From the NCBI GenBank assembly GCA_002314445.1, contig DCFX01000039.1:1-34181 (forward strand): 34,181 nt of DNA, read 5' to 3'. How positions within the stretch are numbered: the first letter of the stretch is position 1; each line of letters begins with the position of its first letter. This DNA comes from Treponema sp. UBA1793. GTDB taxonomy: Bacteria > Spirochaetota > Spirochaetia > Treponematales > Treponemataceae. The translations under genes were made by a program, and so were the position numbers. The notes beneath the pieces were generated by a model. It worked only from the letters and a program-made list of their open reading frames with translations. It was not told the origin of the DNA and made no database searches. Positions 9,317 through 17,534 of this stretch are shown in pieces.

Positions 9317-10324
9317 TTAAAATAAGGGGGTTATGGAAAGGTCTTCAGGTTTTCCGTTGAATTTTGACACGACGGATTCGGGGATGTCCGCAAGTCCTGA
9401 TTCATCCTGAATCAACTGATCCTTTCCAGAATTTTTTTCATCCTGAAGTTCTTCGTCTGAGACGTCGAGCAGGAAGGCCTCGTCTTCGGTTTCCTGCTTT
9501 TCAGCTGATTCTACGGCCTTTGAATAATCTTCTATATCACGCGGGTTTGCTTTTATAATATCAAGTACTCTCTTCTGCAGTGTATCGGTAATATAGCCGC
9601 GGATGAGTTTTTTTACAGCATACGACAATCCGTGCATGAACAGCAGAACCAGTTTACAGTAATCAGGAGTCGAAATGACTGCATAAACAGCAACCGTACA
9701 ATCGAAATATTTACCTCCAAGCATGACGGAAATATTCCGTATGACACTGTTGGCCTGGAACATGTTTTTATACTGCGGCGCAAGAATACAGGCAGCTCCT
9801 ACAATGCTTATGTTAAGAAGATGCATTTTGTACATTTTGCCGCCGATCCGCACAAGCATGAGCGCATTCGGATCCGATTCGCAGTTTGTGCGGACATACT
9901 GTCGTCTGCCTTTTGCACCGTTAATATTCAGAATACCTCTGATTGTGTCTGTTATATCTTCCAGGCGTTCGTTTGTCATGATAAAGCCTGCCGGAATGGA
10001 AGCTTTCAGCATGAAAAGGTCTCGGTCGGCCTTGTTGATTCTTGACGACAAAATGCCCAGAAAAATTGATTTGAGTGTCTCGTCCGTTTCAAATGACTTT
10101 ATAAAATTGAACCATTGTTCATGGGTAAGCTGATCATCTATATTGATGAAGCATATGGCATCAGGAAAATTGCGCAGGACGCTTTTTACATCGCGGTAAT
10201 CGTCAATTACGTAGACTTCAAACTCGTCTTCAATCAGCTTATTAACAATCACATTTTTCGTCGAAAAAGCCGGATTGAGGAAAAAAACTTTGCGGCCGAA
10301 TGCAGGGTTCTCTCTTGATTCCAT
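9317..10324 (-). CDS. PilZ-domain protein with receiver-like N-terminus, putative c-di-GMP effector
   Basis: A 335-residue cytoplasmic protein with no signal peptide or membrane segment. Residues about 11-132 have the alternating strand/helix pattern of a response-regulator-like fold, but I see no convincing phospho-acceptor site. Residues about 138-235 fit PilZ: the c-di-GMP motif RxxxR is RQYVR (141-145), and the second motif (D/N)xSxxG is NISIVG (171-176). Both binding motifs are intact. The last 70 residues are acidic and low in complexity. An SD site (GGAGG) lies 3 bases before the ATG. It is followed, one base after its stop, by the YihY/cNMP gene, suggesting a joint function, perhaps c-di-GMP control of an envelope protein (inference). 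Confidence 0.8.
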   Translation of the reverse strand: MESRENPAFGRKVFFLNPAFSTKNVIVNKLIEDEFEVYVIDDYRDVKSVLRNFPDAICFINIDDQLTHEQWFNFIKSFETDETLKSIFLGILSSRINKADRDLFMLKASIPAGFIMTNERLEDITDTIRGILNINGAKGRRQYVRTNCESDPNALMLVRIGGKMYKMHLLNISIVGAACILAPQYKNMFQANSVIRNISVMLGGKYFDCTVAVYAVISTPDYCKLVLLFMHGLSYAVKKLIRGYITDTLQKRVLDIIKANPRDIEDYSKAVESAEKQETEDEAFLLDVSDEELQDEKNSGKDQLIQDESGLADIPESVVSKFNGKPEDLSITPLF

Positions 10325-10342
10325 AAACCTCCGTCTTTTTAC

Positions 10343-10372
10343 ATTATACTCCCTATTTTAGAAATCTGCCAG
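10343..10372 (-). promoter_or_regulatory. Candidate promoter for the PilZ/YihY pair
   Basis: On the minus strand, CTGGCA (10367-10372) and TATAAT (10343-10348) are separated by 18 bases. The -35 box lies within the last codons of asnS. The leader would be about 11 bases and carries GGAGG. Confidence 0.45.
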
Positions 10373-11809
10373 TTTTGGAGCGCGCGGATACGGAATTACA
10401 TCGCGGATATTTGCCATGCCTGTCACATACCGCAGCAGACGTTCAAAACCGAGACCGAAACCGGAATGTGGCACTGTTCCGAACCGTCTGAGGTCGAGAT
10501 ACCACTGGTAATTTTTCATATCCATAGTACGCTCTTCGCATACTTTCATCAGTTTATCGTAGTTTTCCTCACGTTCGCTGCCGCCGATTATTTCACCGAG
10601 GCCGGGAACCAGAACATCAACAGCTTTTACCGTTTTATTGTCGTCGTTGAGTTTCATGTAGAATGCTTTGATTTCTTTGGGGTAGTTGTAGACCATGACC
10701 GGGGTTTTGTAAATTTCTTCCGTAAGGTACCGTTCATGTTCTGTCTGCAAATCGCATCCCCAGAACGGCTTATATTCGAATTTATCAGCATGTTTGGAAA
10801 GCTGTTCGACGGCCTCTGTATATGAGATACGCTTGAACGGCGTATCGGCAACATGCTGCAGGGTGGCAATAAGGCCCTTCTGAATTCTCTGTTCAAAAAA
10901 TTCAAGATCCTCCCGGCATTTTGTCAGGGCCCAGGTAAGAAGATATTTTACGAATTCTTCTTCCGTGTCCATATCGTCGTCGAGATCAAAAAATGCCATT
11001 TCCGGTTCCACCATCCAGAATTCCGAAAGATGCCGCGGTGTGTTTGAGTTTTCCGCACGGAATGTCGGTCCGAATGTGTATACGCGGGAAAGGGCTGTTG
11101 CAAGCGTTTCCGCTTCGAGCTGGCCGCTTACCGTGAGATTCGCTTTTTTACCGAAGAAATCCCGGCTGTAGTCGACGATTTTTGCAGCATCTTCAATTTT
11201 CATGCCGCTCTGGCCGGCTTTTACTCCGAGTTCCGCAATCTTTTCAAGAGACAGTGTTGTTACCTGGAACATTTCGCCTGCGCCCTCTGCATCGCTGCAG
11301 GTGATTTCCGGCGCATTGATATACTGGAATCCGCGTTCCTGAAAGAACGAATGAACGGCAAATGCCATCTGGCTGCGCATTCTGAATACAGCACCGAATG
11401 TGTTTGTACGTGCACGCAGGTGGGCATTGTCGCGGAGATATTCCATCGACATTTTATTTTTCTGCAGCGGATACGTTTCCGCGGGACATTCGCCGAGTAC
11501 AGTGAGTTTTTCAAGCGTTACTTCCACAGCCTGTCCTGAAGCGGGAGATGCAATGAGAACGCCTTCGGCACGCACTGAAGCACCCGTATTTATTTTTCCC
11601 AGATTTTCTTCTATATATGAAGCCTCTGCATTATTTGACGGATTATTGCGGTCGAAAGTAAGCTGAATAGAGGCAAAGCAGGAGCCGTCGTTTACCTGTA
11701 TAAAAACGAGATTTTTGGAATCGCGCATAGTGCGCACCCAGCCGCATACTGTGACAGAACGTCCGTCGGGAGCGGATGTAAGTAAATCTTTAATGAGTGT
11801 CGGTTTCAT
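10358..11809 (-). CDS. asnS: Asparaginyl-tRNA synthetase
   Basis: Charges tRNA-Asn. The 483-residue class II synthetase has an N-terminal OB-fold anticodon-binding domain (VTVCGWVRTMRDSKN). Motif 2 is at about 249-268 (FRAENSNTPRHLSEFW), and motif 3 is GFGLGFERLL at about 450-459. The C-terminus (RDVIPYPRAPKLADF) matches the family. An upstream in-frame ATG at 11866 would add 19 residues with no family counterpart. I chose 11809 because its product begins where known AsnRS proteins begin, and because a TTGAAG-17-TACAAT promoter ends 7 bases before it. There is no Shine-Dalgarno site at either ATG, so this gene is one of five leaderless candidates in the window. Confidence 0.96.
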   Translation of the reverse strand: MKPTLIKDLLTSAPDGRSVTVCGWVRTMRDSKNLVFIQVNDGSCFASIQLTFDRNNPSNNAEASYIEENLGKINTGASVRAEGVLIASPASGQAVEVTLEKLTVLGECPAETYPLQKNKMSMEYLRDNAHLRARTNTFGAVFRMRSQMAFAVHSFFQERGFQYINAPEITCSDAEGAGEMFQVTTLSLEKIAELGVKAGQSGMKIEDAAKIVDYSRDFFGKKANLTVSGQLEAETLATALSRVYTFGPTFRAENSNTPRHLSEFWMVEPEMAFFDLDDDMDTEEEFVKYLLTWALTKCREDLEFFEQRIQKGLIATLQHVADTPFKRISYTEAVEQLSKHADKFEYKPFWGCDLQTEHERYLTEEIYKTPVMVYNYPKEIKAFYMKLNDDNKTVKAVDVLVPGLGEIIGGSEREENYDKLMKVCEERTMDMKNYQWYLDLRRFGTVPHSGFGLGFERLLRYVTGMANIRDVIPYPRAPKLADF

Positions 11810-11816
11810 GTTGTTT

Positions 11817-11845
11817 ATTGTAATTATTCGGCATATTTTCTTCAA
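11817..11845 (-). promoter_or_regulatory. asnS promoter predicting a leaderless mRNA
   Basis: On the minus strand, TTGAAG (11840-11845) and TACAAT (11817-11822) are 17 bases apart. Seven bases separate the -10 box from the ATG at 11809, so transcription should start within a base or so of the start codon. Confidence 0.6.
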
Positions 11846-11885
11846 GAGAGCGCATATAATACGCATATTTTTTTATTCATATTAC

Positions 11886-11914
11886 TTGAAACAGATATAG
11901 TAAACATGTATAAT
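11886..11914 (+). promoter_or_regulatory. Strong sigma70-type promoter for citrate synthase
   Basis: TTGAAA (11886-11891) and a consensus TATAAT (11909-11914) are 17 bases apart. The start would be near 11921, giving a leader of about 60 bases. The leader contains a 6-bp inverted repeat (ATGTAT, loop AAAT, ATACAT; 11937-11952) that could be an operator or a small hairpin. Confidence 0.65.
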
Positions 11915-11979
11915 TATAACATCTTTTTTAGCAGCGATGTATAAATATACATAGACAACGCAAAGACGCGGGGCTACAC

Positions 11980-13338
11980 ATGATTGAAGAAATTTTTGAA
12001 AATACATTCATGAAAAAACTTTCTGTACTTGCAGAAAATAACGATCCGATTAATCCTGATCTTTATACCAAATATGATGTAAAACGAGGTCTCCGGTATG
12101 CGAACGGTACGGGAGTTCTAGTCGGTCTTACACGTATAGGTGACGTAGTAGGGTACGATATTGTCGACGGACAGAAAATACCTGTTCCCGGACGGCTTAT
12201 TTACCGCGGTTACGACGTTGAAGACCTTGTAAAGGATGCAGAAAGAACAAAGCAGTTCGGCTACGAACAGTGCGTTTATCTGCTGCTGTTCGGAGAGCTG
12301 CCCACACAGGATCAGCTTGACGAATTTACCCAGTTTCTGGGCCTGCGACGGACGCTTCCGCCGAACTTTACCGAAGATATGATCATGAAGGCGCCGTCGA
12401 ACGATATTATGAACAAGATGGCCCGCGGAGTACTTGCCAGTTATTCGTATGACCCAAATCCTGAGGGACGTGAAATTGCCAATATTCTGCGTCAGTGCAT
12501 TGAGCTTATTGCGCGTTTTTCGACGCTTGCGGCATATGCGTATCAGGCAAAACTCAGATATTTCGACGGCAGAAGTATGTATATCCACAATCCTGTGCCC
12601 CGGCTGTCTACTGCGGAAAACTTTCTGCGTCTTATCAGGCCGGACACAAACTATACGAGGCTTGAAGCGGAAGTGCTTGATCTTGCACTTATTCTTCATG
12701 CCGAACACGGCGGCGGTAACAATTCCAGCCTGACTGTCCACGTTGTTTCGTCGGCTGATACTGATACGTATTCGGCAATTGCCGCTGCTGTCGGTTCCCT
12801 GAAGGGACGCAGGCACGGCGGAGCAAACATACGTGTCATGGAGATGATTGACGATATAAAAGCTCATCTTACCGACTGGAGCAGTGAAAAACAGGTACGC
12901 GATTATCTTACAAAAATTGCCGGCAGGGATGCATTTGACCACACCGGCCTTATTTACGGCATGGGGCACGCAGTCTATACTATAAGCGACCCGCGCGAGC
13001 TTCTGCTCCGCGACAAGGCTGAAGAGCTTGCAAAAGAGAAAGGCTGTGAAGAAGAATACCACTTATATAATCTGATCGAGAATATTGCGCCTGATGTACT
13101 TATGCAGATGCACGGCAGCGACAAAAAAATCTGTCCGAACGTGGATTTCTATTCGGGATTTGTTTATTCCATGCTGAACATTCCCCGCGAACTGTATACG
13201 CCTATTTTTGCAATTTCACGTATTGCAGGCTGGTCAGCACACCGTATAGAGGAAATAGTTGCCGGCGGAAGAATTTATCGTCCTGCATATAAAAATGTCT
13301 CGGAAGAACGTGCGTATATTCCGATTGAGGATCGATAA
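11980..13338 (+). CDS. Citrate synthase (citrate/2-methylcitrate synthase family)
   Basis: Condenses oxaloacetate with acetyl-CoA (or possibly propionyl-CoA, to 2-methylcitrate). The 452-residue protein has the catalytic triad of the family: His243 in HAEHGGGNNSS, His330 in YGMGHAVY and Asp389 in NVDFYSG, with the substrate Arg339 in SDPRE. It belongs to the branch with an N-terminal extension before the RGYDVEDL segment. Only a weak GGGG lies upstream of the ATG. In an anaerobic spirochaete this enzyme may feed 2-oxoglutarate and glutamate synthesis rather than a full TCA cycle (inference). No aconitase or isocitrate dehydrogenase gene is in the window. Citrate and methylcitrate activity cannot be separated from the sequence alone. 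Confidence 0.92.
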   Translation: MIEEIFENTFMKKLSVLAENNDPINPDLYTKYDVKRGLRYANGTGVLVGLTRIGDVVGYDIVDGQKIPVPGRLIYRGYDVEDLVKDAERTKQFGYEQCVYLLLFGELPTQDQLDEFTQFLGLRRTLPPNFTEDMIMKAPSNDIMNKMARGVLASYSYDPNPEGREIANILRQCIELIARFSTLAAYAYQAKLRYFDGRSMYIHNPVPRLSTAENFLRLIRPDTNYTRLEAEVLDLALILHAEHGGGNNSSLTVHVVSSADTDTYSAIAAAVGSLKGRRHGGANIRVMEMIDDIKAHLTDWSSEKQVRDYLTKIAGRDAFDHTGLIYGMGHAVYTISDPRELLLRDKAEELAKEKGCEEEYHLYNLIENIAPDVLMQMHGSDKKICPNVDFYSGFVYSMLNIPRELYTPIFAISRIAGWSAHRIEEIVAGGRIYRPAYKNVSEERAYIPIEDR

Positions 13339-13359
13339 AATTGTACACTGGAGTTTTGA

Positions 13360-14121
13360 GTGAGTAAAGAACGGCTTGATAAGATTCTGGCACATGAGGG
13401 ATTCGGCTCCCGCCAGGACGTGCGGTCACTGCTGCATTCCGGCGCAGTCGAGGTTAATAATGAGGTCGTTACAGATCCGGCACTTAAAGTTGATTCGGGC
13501 AGCGACGTGATAGCAGTCGACGGTGAAGCGCTCTCTCTGCGCAGGTTCGTGTATATCATGCTGAACAAACCCCGTGATTATGTAAGTGCCAATAAGGACG
13601 GCCTTCACGGAACTGTGTTCGACCTGCTTGATGAATCGTATCACACACCGTATCTTGAGGAACACCTGCATATTATCGGACGACTCGATATAGATACGGA
13701 GGGGCTGCTTCTTTTTACGACTGACGGCGAGCTTACGCACTTTATTACGTCGCCGAAAACTCACCGCAGCAAGACATACCTTGTTCATTTAAAAATTCCT
13801 GCCGGGAAAATTGAACAGACAGAATACACTGCCCGGTGTGCGCAGGGAATCCATATTCCGCCGGAAGGAAACGAAGCGGAAGCTGACTGCAAACCGGCAG
13901 AACTTATATGGCTTGATGCAGACAAATCAGAATCCGGCAGCTGCCGGCTTACGATTTATGAAGGAAAATACCACGAAGTAAAGCGTATTTTTGCCGCGCT
14001 CGGAAACGAGGTCGTATACTTAAAGCGGCTTTCGATAGGAGAGCTTCAACTTGATCCTTCTCTTGAACCGGGTGAGTACCGCGAGCTTACAGACGAGGAA
14101 ATTCAAAAGCTGAAACAGTAG
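13360..14121 (+). CDS. RsuA-family pseudouridine synthase
   Basis: Isomerises a uridine to pseudouridine in rRNA; the RsuA subgroup modifies U516 of 16S rRNA, while related RluB/E/F act on 23S rRNA. The 253-residue protein has an N-terminal S4 RNA-binding domain (RLDKILAHEGFGSRQDV, about 5-50). The catalytic domain has its aspartate at Asp110 in GRLDIDTEGLLL, followed by YEGKYHEVKRIF near the C-terminus. The start is GTG with GGAG six bases upstream, 22 bases after the citrate synthase stop, so the two are probably co-transcribed. The exact rRNA target is not certain. Confidence 0.92.
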   Translation: MSKERLDKILAHEGFGSRQDVRSLLHSGAVEVNNEVVTDPALKVDSGSDVIAVDGEALSLRRFVYIMLNKPRDYVSANKDGLHGTVFDLLDESYHTPYLEEHLHIIGRLDIDTEGLLLFTTDGELTHFITSPKTHRSKTYLVHLKIPAGKIEQTEYTARCAQGIHIPPEGNEAEADCKPAELIWLDADKSESGSCRLTIYEGKYHEVKRIFAALGNEVVYLKRLSIGELQLDPSLEPGEYRELTDEEIQKLKQ

Positions 14122-14147
14122 CCATACTTTCTCTCTTAGTATAAAAT
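14119..14147 (+). promoter_or_regulatory. Candidate promoter for fhs
   Basis: TAGCCA (14119-14124) and TAAAAT (14142-14147) are 17 bases apart. The leader would be about 27 bases, with AAAGGA ahead of the ATG. The -35 box matches consensus at four of six positions. Confidence 0.4.
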
Positions 14148-14180
14148 ATAAGCAGTTTTTTAATAAAGGATGGTCTCTTC

Positions 14181-15866
14181 ATGTTATCTGATATTGAAAT
14201 TGCACAGAAAAATACTATGGCGCCGATTACCGAAATAGCGGGAAAAATCGGCATTGCGGAAGACGGACTCGATATGTACGGCAGGTACAAGGCAAAGCTT
14301 ACGGTGGAAGAGCTCCGTACCCTTCAGAAAAAAGCATCGGATCCTGCAAACCGGGGACGCCTTATCCTTGTGACTGCAATTACTCCGACTCCTGCAGGCG
14401 AGGGAAAATCGACCGTATCCATCGGACTTGGCGACGGATTGCGCAGAATCGGAAAAAAAGCTGTCATAGCGCTCCGGGAACCATCTCTCGGACCGTGTTT
14501 CGGCGTAAAGGGCGGTGCATGCGGCGGAGGTTATGCGCAGGTAGTGCCAATGGAGGATATCAACCTTCACTTTACGGGCGATATCCATGCCATTTCAATA
14601 GCGAACAACCTTATTGCAGCTCTCATCGACAATCATATACAGCAGGGAAATGAACTTGAAATTGATCCCCGTACGATTACGTGGAAACGATGCGTAGACC
14701 TTAACGACCGTGCGCTCCGCAATATCATTGTAGGGCTTGGCGGCAGGAGCAACGGCGTGCCGCGCGAAGATCATTTCTGCATTTCTGTTGCAAGTGAAAT
14801 AATGGCAATCGTCTGTCTGTCGCGTACTATAAAAGAACTTAAGGATAAGCTTTCAAATATCATTATTGCCCAGAATTACAGCAGACGGCCGGTAAAATTC
14901 GGCGATTTGAAATGTACCGGTGCGGTTGCGGCGCTGCTGAAAGATGCAGTCCGCCCGAATCTTGTGCAGACACTTGAAAAAACACCTGCTTTTGTGCACG
15001 GCGGTCCGTTTGCAAATATCGCGCATGGATGCAACAGTATCAACGCAACGCTTTGCGCTCTTGCAACAGGTGATTATGTCGTTACTGAGGCCGGTTTTGC
15101 CGCTGATCTCGGCGCCGAAAAGTTTATGGACATCAAGTGCCGCATGTTCGGCCTTGCGCCGTCAGCAGTTGTCATTGTTGCAACAATTCGCGCTTTGAAA
15201 ATGCACGGAGGAGTTGCAAAAGCTGAGCTTGGAAAACCTGATACGAAAGCGCTTGAAGCGGGATTTGCAAATCTTGCGGTGCACCTTGAAAATATCGGGA
15301 AATTCGGCGTTCCGGCAATTGTTGCGGTCAACAGATTCACAACCGATACACCGGAAGAAATAAAGCTGCTGGAAGACCTTTGTTCACAATCCGGCGCGCG
15401 CGTCGTGCTCAGTGAAGGCTGGGCAAATGGCGGTCAGGGAATGGAAGAACTTGCAAAGGCTGTAGACGAACTCTGCGATGAGAGCAAAGCGGACTTTCAT
15501 GAACTGTACGGGCTTGAACTTCCGCTTGATAAAAAAATTGAAAAGATTGCAAAAGAAATATACCGCGCAGGTGAAGTACAGTTTGACGGAGCCGCACTTA
15601 AAAAGCTTAAAACATATGAAGAACAGGGATACGGCAGTCTTCCCGTGTGCATTGCCAAGACGCAGAATTCAATCAGCCACGATGCGAAGCTTTACGGCGC
15701 ACCGCACGGATATACATTTCCCGTCCGCGATGTGCAGCTGTACGCAGGAGCGGGATTTGTCGTAGCCTTTGCAGGCGACATCATGGTCATGCCTGGGCTT
15801 CCGAAACTCCCTGCAGCACTTAACATTGATATAGATGACGACGGAAAGATTTCAGGACTTTTCTGA
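14181..15866 (+). CDS. fhs: Formate-tetrahydrofolate ligase (10-formyl-THF synthetase)
   Basis: Makes 10-formyl-tetrahydrofolate from formate, THF and ATP, supplying one-carbon units for purines and formyl-Met or acting in acetogenic pathways. The 561-residue length is normal. The ATP-binding loop TPTPAGEGKST is at 69-78, followed by REPSLGPCFGVKGGACGGGYAQ-type family sequence at about 95-120. The C-terminus has PGLPKLPAALNIDID. AAAGGA precedes the ATG by about 10 bases. In spirochaetes this enzyme is best known from reductive acetogenesis in termite-gut treponemes, but its presence alone does not show acetogenesis. Confidence 0.97.
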   Translation: MLSDIEIAQKNTMAPITEIAGKIGIAEDGLDMYGRYKAKLTVEELRTLQKKASDPANRGRLILVTAITPTPAGEGKSTVSIGLGDGLRRIGKKAVIALREPSLGPCFGVKGGACGGGYAQVVPMEDINLHFTGDIHAISIANNLIAALIDNHIQQGNELEIDPRTITWKRCVDLNDRALRNIIVGLGGRSNGVPREDHFCISVASEIMAIVCLSRTIKELKDKLSNIIIAQNYSRRPVKFGDLKCTGAVAALLKDAVRPNLVQTLEKTPAFVHGGPFANIAHGCNSINATLCALATGDYVVTEAGFAADLGAEKFMDIKCRMFGLAPSAVVIVATIRALKMHGGVAKAELGKPDTKALEAGFANLAVHLENIGKFGVPAIVAVNRFTTDTPEEIKLLEDLCSQSGARVVLSEGWANGGQGMEELAKAVDELCDESKADFHELYGLELPLDKKIEKIAKEIYRAGEVQFDGAALKKLKTYEEQGYGSLPVCIAKTQNSISHDAKLYGAPHGYTFPVRDVQLYAGAGFVVAFAGDIMVMPGLPKLPAALNIDIDDDGKISGLF

Positions 15867-15878
15867 TTTTACAAACTA

Positions 15879-15952
15879 CGGCCCATATGCGATTCGAACG
15901 CACTACCTGCCGCTTAGGAGGCGGCCGCTCTATCCAGGTGAGCTAATGGACC
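15879..15952 (-). tRNA. tRNA-Arg (anticodon CCU, decodes AGG)
   Basis: The minus strand folds as a full cloverleaf. The acceptor GGTCCAT pairs with ATGGGCC (one G-U). The D stem is GCTC/GAGC. The anticodon stem is GCCGC/GCGGC with loop CTCCTAA. The T arm is GTGCG-TTCGAAT-CGCAT with one G-U. Loop positions 34-36 are CCT. The 3' CCA is not encoded, so it must be added by nucleotidyltransferase. It lies between the convergent ends of fhs and the MBL gene. Confidence 0.96.
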
Positions 15953-15961
15953 ATACGTATA

Positions 15962-15990
15962 AAGATATCAGAAAAAGATATTTTACTCAA
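15962..15990 (-). promoter_or_regulatory. Candidate tRNA-Arg promoter
   Basis: On the minus strand, TTGAGT (15985-15990) and TATCTT (15962-15967) are 17 bases apart. The -10 box ends nine bases before the mature tRNA 5' end. Confidence 0.4.
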
Positions 15991-15998
15991 CGGGATTC

Positions 15999-16841
15999 TC
16001 AGTCGAAATTGTAATATACTCCGCGTTTTGCAAAACCTGAGAATCCGTCTTTTTCTGCATCGAAATTTTCGTAATTGTCTCCGTAGTGGCAGAGAAACAT
16101 GCGGTTCCTGATGGTATCTGGAAGCGTTTTGAGCTCTTCATAGGACGCATGAACGCCGCCTGTATAGAACTGACAATCGTGAAAGATGTATTCTATCGGA
16201 TGAGAACTGCACATCCAGTCAATCAGTTCCCTGTCGAACCGTGTATCGCTTGGAAAGAGGATGCGGTTGTCGACAAGTATGCCTACAGAGTAGAATGACT
16301 TGCGCCATGAGCCCGCAGTATCAGGGATATGCTTTGTACGGAAAATTTTTATATTGATGGAACCGACATCAGCCTCATATAACGGACGGGGTGTGTTGCT
16401 CAGCAGCTTCGGTTTTATCTGCTCAAAATAGTTATCGTATTGCATATAACTGCCGTCTGTGTACTCGCCGTAGGAACATCCTCCTTTAAGGGACTCGTTC
16501 CATAATATTTTCTTATAATAGTCGGTGATTACCATTTTAGGACGTACCTTTGTTGTATACCGCCCCATAAGAGCCATCTCTTCAAGACCGCCTATATGAT
16601 CTGCATGAGAGTGGGTAATCAGTATATTTTTGACCGATGTGATTGAAGAGTTATATGTAGAAAACGCAAAAGGGCAGAGTGTACCGCAGTCAACGAGCAC
16701 ATGATCGTCTCCCTTTACGATAAGTACATTTGTCTGAAAGTTTTTCTTGGAAAAGGCGCTTCCAGTTCCAATAAAAAAAAATGAAAGATGCCCATCATTG
16801 TTAAATACAATATTTTTTTCAAATTTCGAAATGTTATACAT
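15999..16841 (-). CDS. Metallo-beta-lactamase-fold hydrolase
   Basis: A 280-residue cytoplasmic protein of the MBL superfamily. After an opening strand with FFFIGTGSAF it has the zinc motif HxHxDH as THSHADHIGG, a downstream His in KTHIP-like sequence (FRTKHIPDT), an Asp in FPSDTRFD, and a final His in FLCHYGD. Such proteins are RNases, phosphodiesterases or thioesterases; the substrate cannot be told here. The longer frame starts at 16850, but that ATG overlaps a perfect -10 box (16849-16854). If that promoter is used, only the ATG at 16841 is available, about one base from the predicted transcript start. I therefore chose 16841. Confidence 0.83.
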   Translation of the reverse strand: MYNISKFEKNIVFNNDGHLSFFFIGTGSAFSKKNFQTNVLIVKGDDHVLVDCGTLCPFAFSTYNSSITSVKNILITHSHADHIGGLEEMALMGRYTTKVRPKMVITDYYKKILWNESLKGGCSYGEYTDGSYMQYDNYFEQIKPKLLSNTPRPLYEADVGSINIKIFRTKHIPDTAGSWRKSFYSVGILVDNRILFPSDTRFDRELIDWMCSSHPIEYIFHDCQFYTGGVHASYEELKTLPDTIRNRMFLCHYGDNYENFDAEKDGFSGFAKRGVYYNFD

Positions 16842-16848
16842 GCATACC

Positions 16849-16876
16849 ATTATAACACGTCCTGAATGAAAAACAA
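16849..16876 (-). promoter_or_regulatory. MBL gene promoter predicting a leaderless mRNA
   Basis: On the minus strand, TTGTTT (16871-16876) and consensus TATAAT (16849-16854) are 16 bases apart. Seven bases lie between the -10 box and the ATG at 16841. No Shine-Dalgarno site is present. Confidence 0.6.
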
Positions 16877-16889
16877 TTTTGTGTACAAT

Positions 16890-17534
16890 TTATTTCAGAA
16901 TTCCGGGAAGCGTATACACGTCGGCTACACCGGCAACAAGAATACCACCCATTCCGAGTTCGAGCGGCAGGGCGATGTCCATGTCGTAACGGTCACCAAC
17001 ACTCAGGCAGTTTTCAGGTTTTACGTTCGTTTTTTCAGCAGCAAGCAGAAAAGGCTCTTCTGCCGGTTTTGACTTATGGCAGGTATCCAGCCCGATAATG
17101 TCCGGAATGATATCGGCAATGCCGATTGCCTCCAGTGTTTTTTGTGCAGGGAGCAGCGGATTATTTGTCACGCATATGAGATTATAGTCTTTCTTGAGCA
17201 GTGTGAGCACGGGAATGAGCTGCTCATCGCGCTTTAAGAACTGCGACGGTTCAAGCAGTTTCTTACGCCATTCGATACTGTCTTCTATTGTCACACCAAA
17301 AGCCGTAAGCGTGTTGCCGAGACTGATTTTCCGGCCGTTGTGATTTGAAGCCCATTCTTTACGGTAATCTGCGACCATTTTGCGGGCTTTGTCGGGTGTC
17401 ATGTTGTGCAGTTTTGCAAAGTACCGCACCTGCACATCGACCTGTTCAAATGCATATACTGCGTTCGTGTACAGCGTGGAGTCTATGTCGAATATGATTG
17501 TCTTCAAATCTTCCGGTATACGGTATATCTTCAT
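16890..17534 (-). CDS. HAD-superfamily hydrolase (phosphatase)
   Basis: A 214-residue hydrolase with all four HAD motifs: motif I FDIDSTLY (Asp16, Asp18), motif II VTNN (Thr123), motif III Lys156 in HKSKP, and motif IV GDRYDMD (180-186). The cap inserted after motif I is helical, as in beta-phosphoglucomutase or phosphoglycolate phosphatase-like enzymes, and the start resembles pyrimidine 5'-nucleotidase (SDT1-like) proteins. The substrate is unknown. The ATG overlaps the stop of the FGGY kinase (ATGA). This places it in one coupled unit with prs and the kinase and suggests a sugar-phosphate or nucleotide substrate (inference). Confidence 0.88.
   Translation of the reverse strand: MKIYRIPEDLKTIIFDIDSTLYTNAVYAFEQVDVQVRYFAKLHNMTPDKARKMVADYRKEWASNHNGRKISLGNTLTAFGVTIEDSIEWRKKLLEPSQFLKRDEQLIPVLTLLKKDYNLICVTNNPLLPAQKTLEAIGIADIIPDIIGLDTCHKSKPAEEPFLLAAEKTNVKPENCLSVGDRYDMDIALPLELGMGGILVAGVADVYTLPGILK

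Noticed and set aside
12118..13062. 314-codon minus-strand frame opposite citrate synthase
   Set aside because: Long only because of codon bias in the real gene; no recognisable protein features.
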